Shown piece by piece: positions 11,335-20,617 of a stretch of 64,000 nt of DNA. The DNA comes from Saccopteryx bilineata (lineage: Eukaryota > Chordata > Mammalia > Chiroptera > Emballonuridae). The stretch is from NCBI RefSeq assembly GCF_036850765.1, contig NC_089496.1, positions 45,431,613 to 45,495,612 on the forward strand. The letters run 5' to 3'. Every line of letters begins with the position of its first letter. Within the stretch, counting starts at the first letter, position 1. The notes beneath the pieces are model-generated. The model was not told the origin of the DNA, searched no databases, and saw nothing but the letters and a program-made list of their open reading frames with translations. A program made the position numbers and the translations under genes.

Positions 11335-11510
11335 TGTAGTCCTTTTACAGGAAGAACGTGAAACGGAGGGATGAAGTTTACTTGTTCATGGTCACCCAGC
11401 TCATTGGGGACCAGCAGGGACTTGAACCCAGCTCCCTCCCCCAACCTCTCCTCCCCTCACCCCCACCCCAGACTAGCCCTATGCTCCTTCCACTATGCAC
11501 AGCTATTCCT
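11335..11510 (+). mobile_element. MIR SINE
   Basis: MIR-like: CCTTTTACAGGAAGAACGTG, then TCATGGTCACCCAGCTCATT and GGGACTTGAACCCAGCTCCC, ending in CACTATGCACAGCT. Confidence 0.78.
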
Positions 11511-12093
11511 AAATAAGAGGAAGTGCAGCCTTAAATGTATAAACATTAGTGAACATGTGACACGGCTGAATTAGAAAGTGTTAACCTAGGTCTTCCATGA
11601 ATGGCAATGGTGACTGCTGTTTCTTCTGTTACTGCCTTTGACCAAGATGCACAGGCCGTGAACAACATTTTTTTTTTAACTGCCACTTAAGTAAAACGTG
11701 GGTTTTCTGAGCAAATAAGTTGTGAAAGAATTCAGTTAAGAGAGGCCTATCAGACCTACACATGGTGCTGGCCACTGCCAACCTCTCTCCTTAGTGACGT
11801 CCCCCGGAGCTGGCGGGAGGCCGGGGTCAGGTGAGTGGAGATTTCAGATTCGGAGCTTACAGTTCCAGACGTCAGCGGTAAACGGGATGCCATCTGGAAG
11901 AGCCCTTGGGATAGTGGGATAGCACCTTGGAGTGAAAACCAGGTCATGGCAGGCCAGTGAGTCAACCTAGAGTACTGAGGTCCTGAGGCAGGAGGGAGAC
12001 ATGGGAGGCAGGAATGGAGGTGAGCGCAGAGGAAGGGCTGGTTCTAACCTGGAGTCAGGAACTAAACTGGGCAAAGGAGATCTTTCCTTAAAA
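11511..12093. other. Unique non-coding sequence
   Basis: No recognised repeat or exon. Splice-like GT or AG dinucleotides are present only at background frequency. Confidence 0.5.
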
Positions 12094-12108
12094 AACCATG
12101 ACATGATA

Positions 12109-12557
12109 GGCCCTGCCCGGTTGGCTCAGCAGTAGAGTGTCGGCCCGGCATGTAGAAGTCCTGGGTTCGATTCCCAGCCAGGGCACACAGGAGAATTGCC
12201 CATCTGCTTCTCCACCTTTCCCCCCCCCCCCTCCTTCTCTCTCTCTCTTCCCCTCCTGCAGCTAAGGCTCTGCAGCTAAGGCTCTACTGGAGCAAAGTTG
12301 GCCCAGATGCTGAGGATGGCTCCATGGCCTCAGCTTCAGGTGCTAGAATGGCTCCAGTTGCAGCGAAGTAATGCTCCACAGGGGCCGAGTATCGCCCCCT
12401 AGTGGGCGTGCTAGGTGGATCCTGGTCGGGTGCATGCGGGAGTCTGTCTGCCTCTGTGCTTCTCACTTGGGGGGGGGAGGAAGGGAGGAAGTAAAGAAGG
12501 GAGGGAGGGAGGGAGGAAGGAAGGAAGGGAGGGAGGGAGGGAGGGAGGGAGGAAGGG
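12109..12557 (+). mobile_element. Type A SINE with GGAA/GGGA tail
   Basis: The TSD AACCATGACATGATA is exact at 12094-12108 and 12558-12572. The head has A and B box motifs with a few substitutions. The body belongs to the older subfamily (AGTTGGCCCAGATGCTGAGG). The tail at about 12470-12557 is a purine microsatellite of GGGA and GGAA units instead of poly-A. Confidence 0.95.
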
Positions 12558-12572
12558 AACCATGACATGATA

Positions 12573-12820
12573 TAGACTTTCCTGCTTTCTCTGTCCGGTC
12601 CTCCAGCAGCTTTCCCTGACCACCGCCCCCTAAGTCTGGGCTAGATGCCCCCAGTAGGCACCGAAGAGAACAATATACCTTGTAATTACTTACCAATTAC
12701 CATCACCTCTTTACTTGTCTCAAGCCCCAAGGAAATGTAAGTGCTCTGAGCGCAGGGACTGTATTTGTCTCCTTTCATTTTATATATTCATCTCTAACCA
12801 AGTCAAAGGTGCTTAGTCAC
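12573..12820 (+). mobile_element. L2 LINE 3' end fragment
   Basis: Contains TTTCCCTGACCACC, then ATGTAAGTGCTCTGAGCGCA and GGGACTGTATTTGTCTCC, the typical L2 3' region. Diverged and 5'-truncated. Confidence 0.7.
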
Positions 12821-13067
12821 TACCAAAGGCCATTAACAAACAATCCTACCAACCACAGCTTCTCTAATAGTGCAGATCCCATTCGGAAAGGAAGCAGGGC
12901 TCACTTTTTATCTCGGGGCCCCTGTCACTACAGAGTACCTGGGTCCCACCCACGTTCTAGCTCCTCTGAAGGCAGGGATGCCTCGCCACACGTCCCACTG
13001 GGAGAAGGTGAAGGTGAAGACTCACAATTCAACACTTGATAGAAACAACTGGTTAAAAATCATGGTG

Positions 13068-13210
13068 ACAATGGCAGCAGCTAACACTTACTGTACATTG
13101 AGAAAACGTATCAGGCACTGTGCTGAGCATCGCATCCACAACACTTCATCAGATCGTTAGGAAACTCAGACCCCTGGTTACTCCCAGTGCAACCGGAAGG
13201 CTCGTACAGG
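13068..13210 (+). mobile_element. MIR SINE fragment
   Basis: GCAGCTAACACTTACTGTAC, TATCAGGCACTGTGCTGAGC and AACACTTCATCAGATC match the 5' half of MIR. Confidence 0.78.
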
Positions 13211-13275
13211 AAAGCCCTCTAATGATGCCACTCTCCTCTTCTGAAAGTGTTCACAAAACAAAGCTGCACGTTCTT

Positions 13276-13594
13276 TTTTTTTTCTTTTCTTTTTTACAGG
13301 AACAGAGAGAGAGTCAGAGAGAAGGACAGACAGACAGGAACAGAGAGAGATGAGAAGTATCAATCATCAGTTTTTCGTTTTGACACCTTAGTTGTTCATT
13401 GATTGCTTTCTCATATGTGCCTTGACGGCAGGCCTTCAGCAGACCAAGTAACCAGCAACCTTGGGTCCAAGCTGGTGAGCTTTTGCTCAAACCAGATGAA
13501 CCCGCGCTCAAGCTGGCGACCTCGGGGTCTCGAACCTGGGTCCTTCTGCATTCTAGTCCGATGCTCTATCTACTGCGCCACCGCCTGGTCAGGC
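13276..13594 (-). mobile_element. Type B SINE
   Basis: Reverse-oriented copy ending CCGCCTGGTCAGGC. The TSD is imperfect: AAGCTGCACGTTCTT at 13261-13275 against AAGCTACATATTCTT at 13595-13609, suggesting moderate age. Shorter than average because part of the middle segment is missing. Confidence 0.93.
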
Positions 13595-13618
13595 AAGCTA
13601 CATATTCTTAACTAAATG

Positions 13619-13692
13619 TTCCCTCTCTCTCCCTCCCATCCTCCTCCTTCCCTCCCTCCCTCTCTCTCTTCTCTCTCTCTCTCTCTCTTTCT
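13619..13692. repeat. CT-rich microsatellite
   Basis: Polypyrimidine tract of CCCT and CT units, read directly. Confidence 0.9.
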
Positions 13693-14030
13693 GCCACTGT
13701 AGGCAGCCTTGAGCTACTCTAACTATTCCCAATAAGCCTCAGGGCTACGTTGGGACCAGGACTGAGGGCTGCCAGGCCTATTTCCCTCAACCTTCTGTTA
13801 TTGCTGACATCTTAGCCAACGGGACTTAGAATAATCTGGGAATTATTTGTATTAATGGAACTGAAACTTCTTTTTTTAAAAAAAAAAAAAGTAGAGTACA
13901 CTTTGTCCAGATGTCCAATATCTTATATCCTAGAGTCAGCCAAAATACCCCAACGCTCCAAATTTTAATATTAAATGGTTTGGAACTTAAAAACAAAAAG
14001 CACTTGTATTCAGACTGACTTAAAAAAAAT

Positions 14031-14366
14031 CAACTGACCAGGCAGTGGCACAGTGGATAGAGCATCAGACTGGGACACAGAGGACCCAGGTTCAAGGTCC
14101 CAAGGTCGCCAGCTTGAGCACAGGCTCATCTGGTTTGAGCAAGGCTCACCAGCTTGAGCCCAAGGTTGCTGGCTCGAGCAAGGGGTCACTGGGTCAGCTG
14201 CAGCCCCACGGTCAAGGCACATAAGAGAAAGCAATCAATGAACAACTAAGGTGCCTCAACAAAGAATTGATGCTTCTCATCTCTCTCCCTTCCTGTCTGT
14301 CCGTATCTGTCCTCTCTGTCTCTATCTGTCTCTGCCTGCCCCCCCCCCCCACAAACACACACACAA
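14031..14366 (+). mobile_element. Type B SINE
   Basis: Plus-oriented copy. Head ACTGACCAGGCAGTGGCACA with a degraded B box (GGTTCAAGGTCC). The 3' end has AAAGCAATCAATGAACAACT and a CTGTC-rich tail. More diverged than the other type B copies, with a C run and a CA-rich end. Confidence 0.92.
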
Positions 14367-14379
14367 ATGATCAATGAAA

Positions 14380-16200
14380 TTTTCACTGACTAGTCACAAC
14401 CTCCAGCAAGATGAAAAGCATTTTTATAGCTACTCCATTCCCACTGGGGACGGTTACATCTCCTAAGCTTTGGAGACTCACCAAAATGGGGTGGAGGGGT
14501 GTACAAGATAAAGCAGCTCTATAACATATCTTCAGAAGCTGCCCAGACACAGAGGCAGAGCTGAAGGACCAGAAGAGGCCTTCACTTTCCGTCTCCGAGA
14601 TTCCGGTGCTCAGAGCTGGCCGTGGCCGGCCCCTTGCTCGGGGAAGAGCCAGGAGAAGTTTCTGTGCTCACTAAGGAGGACAGGCACACAAACATCCTGT
14701 GCTGACTAACAGTCCTGGTGATATACATCCAAGTACTGAAAGTCAAGTTTCTGAAAGACGCTGGCAGGACTCTGTTAACCTGAAACCCGGAGTTGGACGG
14801 AAGAGAGTTGCACGGGGTGTTCCGTCCTTCCCGTTGACCGAAAGGGAGGCGGGCAAGCTGGGGACAGAGGGCGGGCGGGGGAACCGGTCAGCTCTAGTAC
14901 ACGGGAGTCGTACTTCTGCTCATAAATCAACGTCGAAATAAGCTCGACGCCAAGAGTTAGAAAACAGCACAGAAGAGCACTTTTATAAGCCACAAACCTG
15001 ACACAAACCTTGGGCTTTTGATTAGTATCTCTTGGGCTGGCCTAAAACTTGTTAAAGTATACCACCATGAGCCCATACGAAAAACCTTTTCCTTCTGAAA
15101 CGACGGCCTGTTCGGGCAGCCCTTACATACACGTAACTAACGAGACACGACTCTTCCTACTGAAGGAGGAGGCTTCCAGCTTCCTTACACGAGGGAATGG
15201 ATACTCCCAGAGGCACAGACGTTAGGTCTCAGACAACACGCCAGCGCGAAGGGTGACTCCATTAGCTCACTTTAATGTACTTGTCCCGTAATTCACAGAC
15301 AGCATGATAAGTCCTCTAAGAGGCATGATTAGTTCCCTAGGAAGGGGCTTCGTTTAACACCCCCCCCACACACACACAGAAGGGCCTGTATTCTCTAATT
15401 GCCTAAGGAAACGCAAGAATGGAAGAGAAAACAGACTCATCGGCAATATGCACTGCTTTTACAATCTCCTGCCAATATTCTGAAAAGCAAATGTCTGCCC
15501 GGAAGAGAAGGACCAGGAGACGATCCGGACCACGTGTGCGGGACATGATCACAGGACCACCGCGGAGCAGATCCCAGAGGCGATCCCTACATTCTTACTT
15601 ATCACCATGACCTTGCCAAACTAGACTGTAGGTAGACAGGCACAATTGTCTTTTTTTAAAGAAAGATATGAAACAATATGAGGACCATCATGATCACTCG
15701 TGACATAGTACTGGTAAGAACGGTAATAGAATTAGTACAAAGTCAACCTTTGAAAATATATATGTCCACTTAAAAGGCTGGGGAAAAAAGTCTAGAAGGA
15801 CAAATCACAATTTGTGAGCATGGTCACCCTTGAGTTGTATGATTACTATTAAAGATTTTAACTTTTTCCTTTTGCTTACCTGTTTTTCTAATTATTCTAC
15901 CGGGAACATACGTAACATTCATAGAAAAGATACGGGAGAACAAGGTATTCATACAAACTGGAAAATACTGCTGCTGAGACAGTGAAATGAGCATAGACAT
16001 TTACAACACAATATGAGGAGCACGTGACCGACATAGACGAGCACACAAAGGTCAGGCGTGACCACAGGACTCTCCTGGCAGAGCGACAGTGAACTGGACT
16101 TGAAGCCCTAGTGAGTCGTTTATCCTGGGCCTCAGTTTGGACCCACAGGCACCCTGACAGGGACGATCACGTTCTGACTTGGCTTCCGGCTCACACCTCT
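14380..16200. other. Unique non-coding sequence
   Basis: No recognised repeat longer than about 100 bp. Several CpG-containing stretches (14,580-14,940 and 15,480-15,590). Only short open frames, none with a recognisable domain. Confidence 0.55.
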
Positions 16201-16208
16201 CCTAGCTC

Positions 16209-17650
16209 CTCCCCCCACTCCCCCGCTCAGTGGCTGCTCCTTCTGTCTCCCCTCCCCACTCCCACACTCAGTGGCTGCTCCTTCTGTCTCCTCCCCCCAC
16301 TCCCACACTCAGTGGCTGCTCCTTCTGTCTCTCCTCCCCCCATTCCCCCGCTCAGTGGCTGCTCCTTCTGTCTCCCCTCCCCACTCCCCCGCTCAGTGGC
16401 TGTTCCTTCTGTCTCCCCTCCCCACTCCCCCGCTCAGTGGCTGCTCCTTCTGTCTCCTCCCCCCACTCCCCCATTTAGTGGCTGCTCCTTCTGTCTCCCC
16501 TCCCCACTCCCCCGCTCAGTGGCTGCTCCTTCTGTCTCCCCTCCCCACTCCCCCGCTCAGTGGCTGCTCCTTCTGTCTCCTCCCCCCACTCCCCCATTCA
16601 GTGGCTGCTCCTTCTGTCTCCTTCCCCCACTCCCCCGCTCAGTGGCTGCTCCTTCTGTCTCCTCCCCCCACTCCCACACTCAGTGGCTGCTCCTTCTGTC
16701 TCCTCCCCCCAGTCCCCCGCTCAGTGGCTGCTCCTTCTGTCTCTTCCCCCCACTCTTCTGCTCAGTGGCTGCTCCTTCTGTCTCCTCCCCCCACTCTTCC
16801 GCTCAGTGGCTGCTCCTTCTGTCTCCCCTCCCCACTCCCCCATTCAGTGGCTGCTCCTTCTATCTCCCCTCCCCACTCCCCCCTCAGTGGCTGCTCCTTC
16901 TGTCTCCCCTCCCCACTCCCCCGCTCAGTGGCTGCTCCTTCTGTCTCCTCCCCCCAGTCCCCCGCTCAGTGGCTGCTCCTTCTGTCTCCTCCCCCCACTC
17001 TTCTGCTCAGTGGCTGCTCCTTCTGTCTCCTCCCCCCACTCTTCCGCTCAGTGGCTGCTCCTTCTGTCTCCCCTCCCTACTCTCCCACTCAGTGGCTGCT
17101 CCTTCTGTCTCCCCTCCCCACTCCCCCGCTCAGTGGCTGCTCCTTCTGTCTCCCCTCCCCACTCCCACACTCAGTGGCTGTTCCTTCTGTCTCCTCCCCC
17201 CACTCCCCCGCTCAGTGGCTGCTCCTTCTGTCTCCTCCCCCCACTCCCCCGCTCAGTGGCTGCTCCTTCTGTCTCCCCTCCCTACTCTCCCACTCAGTGG
17301 CTGCTCCTTCTGTCTCCCCTCCCCACTCCCCCCCCCCCCCCCGCTCAGTGGCTGCTCCTTCTGTCTCCCCTCCCCACTCCCACACTCAGTGGCTGTTCCT
17401 TCTGTCTCCTCCCCCCACTCCCCCGCTCAGTGGCTGCTCCTTCTGTCTCCTCCCCCCACTCCCCCGCTCAGTGGCTGCTCCTTCTGTCTCCCCTCCCCAC
17501 TCCCCCACTCAGTGGCTGCTCCTTCTGTCTCCCCTCCCCACTCCCCCCTCAGTGGCTGCTCCTTCTGTCTCCTCCCCCCACTCCCCTGCTCAGTGGCTGC
17601 TCCTTCTGTCTCCCCTCCCCACTCCCCCACTCAGTGGCTGCTCCTTCTCC
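16209..17650. repeat. 41-bp minisatellite, about 35 units
   Basis: About 35 copies of a pyrimidine-rich 41-bp unit anchored by CAGTGGCTGCTCCTTCTGTC. Because 41 is not a multiple of 3 and the unit has no plus-strand stop in any frame, all three plus frames stay open. The longest is 646 codons (16,111-18,051) and encodes a 41-residue peptide repeat rich in Ser, Pro and Leu. A 15-C run at 17,328-17,342 shifts the register. I treat it as non-coding. Confidence 0.97.
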
Positions 17651-17659
17651 GTGTCAGTC

Positions 17660-18885
17660 TCCTTTGCTGGTGCCCCAGCCTCTCTCAGCTCCTCATCTTC
17701 CCCGCACCCAGGCTACCCTCACCTCCGAGGAGATCTCACCCAGCCTATGGCTTCAATTCCAGCTGTACCCCCACACTTCCCAAATGTCTACCTTCGGTTC
17801 TGACCTCTCCCCTGAATCCCAGACTGGAATATCAGAACTGCCCACTGGACACAATCGTTTGGACGCCTAACAGGCAATGCAAACTTAGCATGGCCCAAAA
17901 TAAGACTGTGATCTCCCTCAACAACCTGCTGCTCCTCCTTGTTACCCTTATCACAGTTAATAATAACCAAATCCTTCTAGATGCCCAGGACAAAAATCCC
18001 AAGTCCTCCTTGTCTTTCTTCCCTGTCATGCCTTCAACCCAAACCTGTTGACCCTGTTTCTAAAGTGGACCCAGAATCCTATCACTTCACACCACCTTCA
18101 CCGCTACCACCCAGGTCCGTCCGGGGCCATCATCTCCACCCTGGGTCACTGCAATGGCCCCCAAATCCGTCTCCCTTCCTCCCCTCTCCCTCCAGTCTGT
18201 TCTGAAACAGCAGCCTGAGCCATGGCTGTGGAAAGTGCCATCCACCGTGTCACTCTTCTACTCTCCATCTTCCCTGGAGCCTCACGCCAGCCTACACGTG
18301 GATACCCCTACCTCACCGCCCATTACCCCCTGGAGCCTCACGCCAGCCTACACGTGGATACCCCTGCCTCACCGCCCATTACCCCCTGGAGCCTCACGCC
18401 AGCCTACACGTGGATACCCCTACCTCATCGCCCATTACCCCCTTCTTCACTCACTCCAGTCCCACTGCCCTCCCTGCAGTTCTTCAAACACACCAGCTAG
18501 GTTCCTACCTCAGGGCCACTGTGCTTGCTGTTCCCCGGACCTGAGGCACTTTCCTCCCAGACTGTCAGCTTTGTACCTCCTTCAGGTCATAACTCAAACG
18601 TCTTCTCAACAAGGCCGTTCCCCAACCACACTACTGTAGTATTGTAGGGTCCTCTCCCTGCACACCCCAAAACACTCTCTCTATCCCGTTCTCACTTCTT
18701 TCCGTAGCAGTCTCACTGTGCAACGTAACTTGTATCTTACTCGCTTCATTTATTCGTGGTCTGTCTCCCCACAGCTAATATGAGCTCCACAAAAAACAAT
18801 TTTGGTTGTCCTGTTCCCAATCGAATACCTAGAACAGGGCCTAGCACGTTGCAGGTACTGAATGAACATTTATTGAGTAAACAAA
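17660..18885 (+). mobile_element. L2 LINE, 3' part
   Basis: Long L2 3' segment: CTCTCCCCTGAATCCCAGAC, then AACTGCCCACTGGACACA, a CATCATCTCCACCCTGGGTC region, CCTCAGGGCCACTGTGCTTG, and the end AGAACAGGGCCTAGCACGTT with GAATGAACATTTATTGAGTA. Its 5' end merges with the 41-bp minisatellite, which may have grown from L2 or flanking sequence. Carries only decayed coding remnants. The 5' boundary is uncertain. Confidence 0.8.
18273..18440 (+). repeat. 56-bp tandem triplication inside L2
   Basis: Three consecutive 56-bp units starting at 18273, 18329 and 18385, each beginning CCTGGAGCCTCACGCCAGCC. Units differ at only one or two bases (for example CTACCTCACCG against CTGCCTCACCG), so the duplication is much younger than the L2 around it. 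Confidence 0.95.
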
Positions 18886-19942
18886 TATGATTAAATGGTA
18901 CCTGCCCTTACCTCTCTCAAGAGTCATAAAATGGACACAGGAAATAAAGAATGTGAAAGTCACTACTAAGTAATGTGACAGTCAGACAAATACGTGGGCA
19001 GTGTATTTATTCCCACTGTTATTAACTGCAGTTGTGTCCCTGTCCTGCTAGATATGGCCTGAATTAGGCTCCTCACCTCCCTTCTATTTCTCTACTTCAG
19101 TACAAAGGTTGGTAACTGAGAACTTCCACAACACTAGGATTCTGGAATAGATCCACTCCACGTCTAACTCTACAAATGACGACCTTAACCACGAATTGGG
19201 ACTTCTGTCTTCTCTGGGAGAAGCCTCGTGGGAGGGAGAAGGGGAGAAGAAAGACCGAATATGATCACTTAGGAGTGCCTGATGCTTTCGCTCGGCCTTG
19301 TTGATACAACCATGTCTCACTCAAGGTGGATGCCTGTGCACACCCTCCACAGACAAAAGGTTGGGTTCAGCTCAGTGATCTCCACCTGGAAGCCAAGAGC
19401 AGAGGAAACCCTCTAGGAACTCCCCGAGAAACAGGTGCTCTAGCATGCTGGACCACGACACACCAGAATGCCTTCTGGATGCACCACAGAGAAACAACAC
19501 AGAGGCAGAGCCTTCTTCTAAATGCACATGTCTCCATGTCAGCACAACACTGGCCTGAAGATGCATTTGTTAACCTGTGTCTCACTTTGGCTAGAGCGAC
19601 TGCTTCACACTCCCCTCTCTGCGTCTCCCTGAAGCCACAGCCCTGCAGAGACCCGTGCATGGTACTAACTTTTACTTGCAGAACTAACATTTAGTTACTG
19701 TGGCTAACCTGCAGAGCACTGTGACTCCTGGTGAGGAAGGTGATTAATCTAACTGAGCTGAACACATAAGGGCTTTCAAGTGGATAAAACCGCATCTTGG
19801 AAATTAAAACAACAACAAAAACCTTGCCTCCTGGGCCACCTGAGCCCAGCCAGAGCGCCCGCTCCGTTCAGGGGCTGGGCAGAGCTGGAAGGCCGGTCCC
19901 ACGGAGCCTCACGACACCTTCTAGTTGTGAAACTTTGCACTC
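18886..19942. other. Unique non-coding sequence
   Basis: No recognised gene or repeat. A 122-codon plus frame and a 107-codon minus frame overlap at 19,326-19,694, have no domain and are not supported. Confidence 0.5.
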
Positions 19943-19959
19943 TAGGAGTGGATTTTCTT

Positions 19960-20600
19960 TTTTCTTAAATTATTTTTATTTATTTATTCATTTGAGAGAG
20001 AGAGAGAGAGAGAGAAGAAGAGGAGGAGGAGCAAGAAGCATCAACTCCCATATGTGCCTTGACCAGGCAAGCCCAGGGTTTTTTTGTTTGTTTGTTTTTG
20101 CATTTTTCTGAAGCTGGAAACAGGGAGAGACAGTTAGACAGACTCCCGCATGCGCCGGACCGGGATCCACCCGGCACGCCCACCAGGGGCGCCGCTCTGC
20201 CCACCAGGGGGCGATGCTCTGCCCACCAGGGGTGATGCTCTGCCCACCAGGGGGCGATGCTCTGCCCATCCTGGGCGTCGCCATGTTGCGACCAGAGCCA
20301 TTCTAGCACCTGAGGCAGAGGCCACAGAGCCATCCCCAGCGCCCAGGCCATCTTTGCTCCAATGGAGCCTTGGCTGCGGGAGGGGAAGAGAGAGACAGAG
20401 AGGAAGGCGCGGCAGAGGAGTGGAGAAGCAAATGGGCGCTTCTCCTGTGTGCCCTGGCCAGGAATCGAACCCGGGTCCTCCGCACGCTAGGCCAACACTC
20501 TACCACTGAGCCAACCGGCCAGGGCAAGCCCAGGGTTTTGAACCAGTGACCTCAGTGTTCCAGGTTGATGCTTGATCCACTGCGCCACCACCAGTCAGGC
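19960..20600 (-). mobile_element. Type C SINE interrupted by a type A SINE
   Basis: Reverse-oriented type C copy. The tail is GA-rich, with AGAAGCATCAACTCCCATAT, TGTGCCTTGACCAGGCAAGC and a tRNA-like head ending GCGCCACCACCAGTCAGGC. The 17-bp TSD TAGGAGTGGATTTTCTT is exact at 19943-19959 and 20601-20617. Without the insert the element is about 185 bp. Confidence 0.94.
20083..20525 (-). mobile_element. Type A SINE inside type C SINE
   Basis: The TSD AAGCCCAGGGTTTT is exact at 20069-20082 and 20526-20539. The body carries an expanded run of the roughly 21-bp CCACCAGGGG-GATGCTCTGC unit (copies starting at 20180, 20201, 20223 and 20244), twice as many as most relatives. Confidence 0.95.
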
Positions 20601-20617
20601 TAGGAGTGGATTTTCTT

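Noticed and set aside
16111..18051. 646-codon open frame as a protein-coding gene
   Set aside because: It spans a 41-bp tandem repeat that is open in all three frames and then enters an L2. There is no recognised domain, and the cyclic low-complexity peptide is explained by the repeat.
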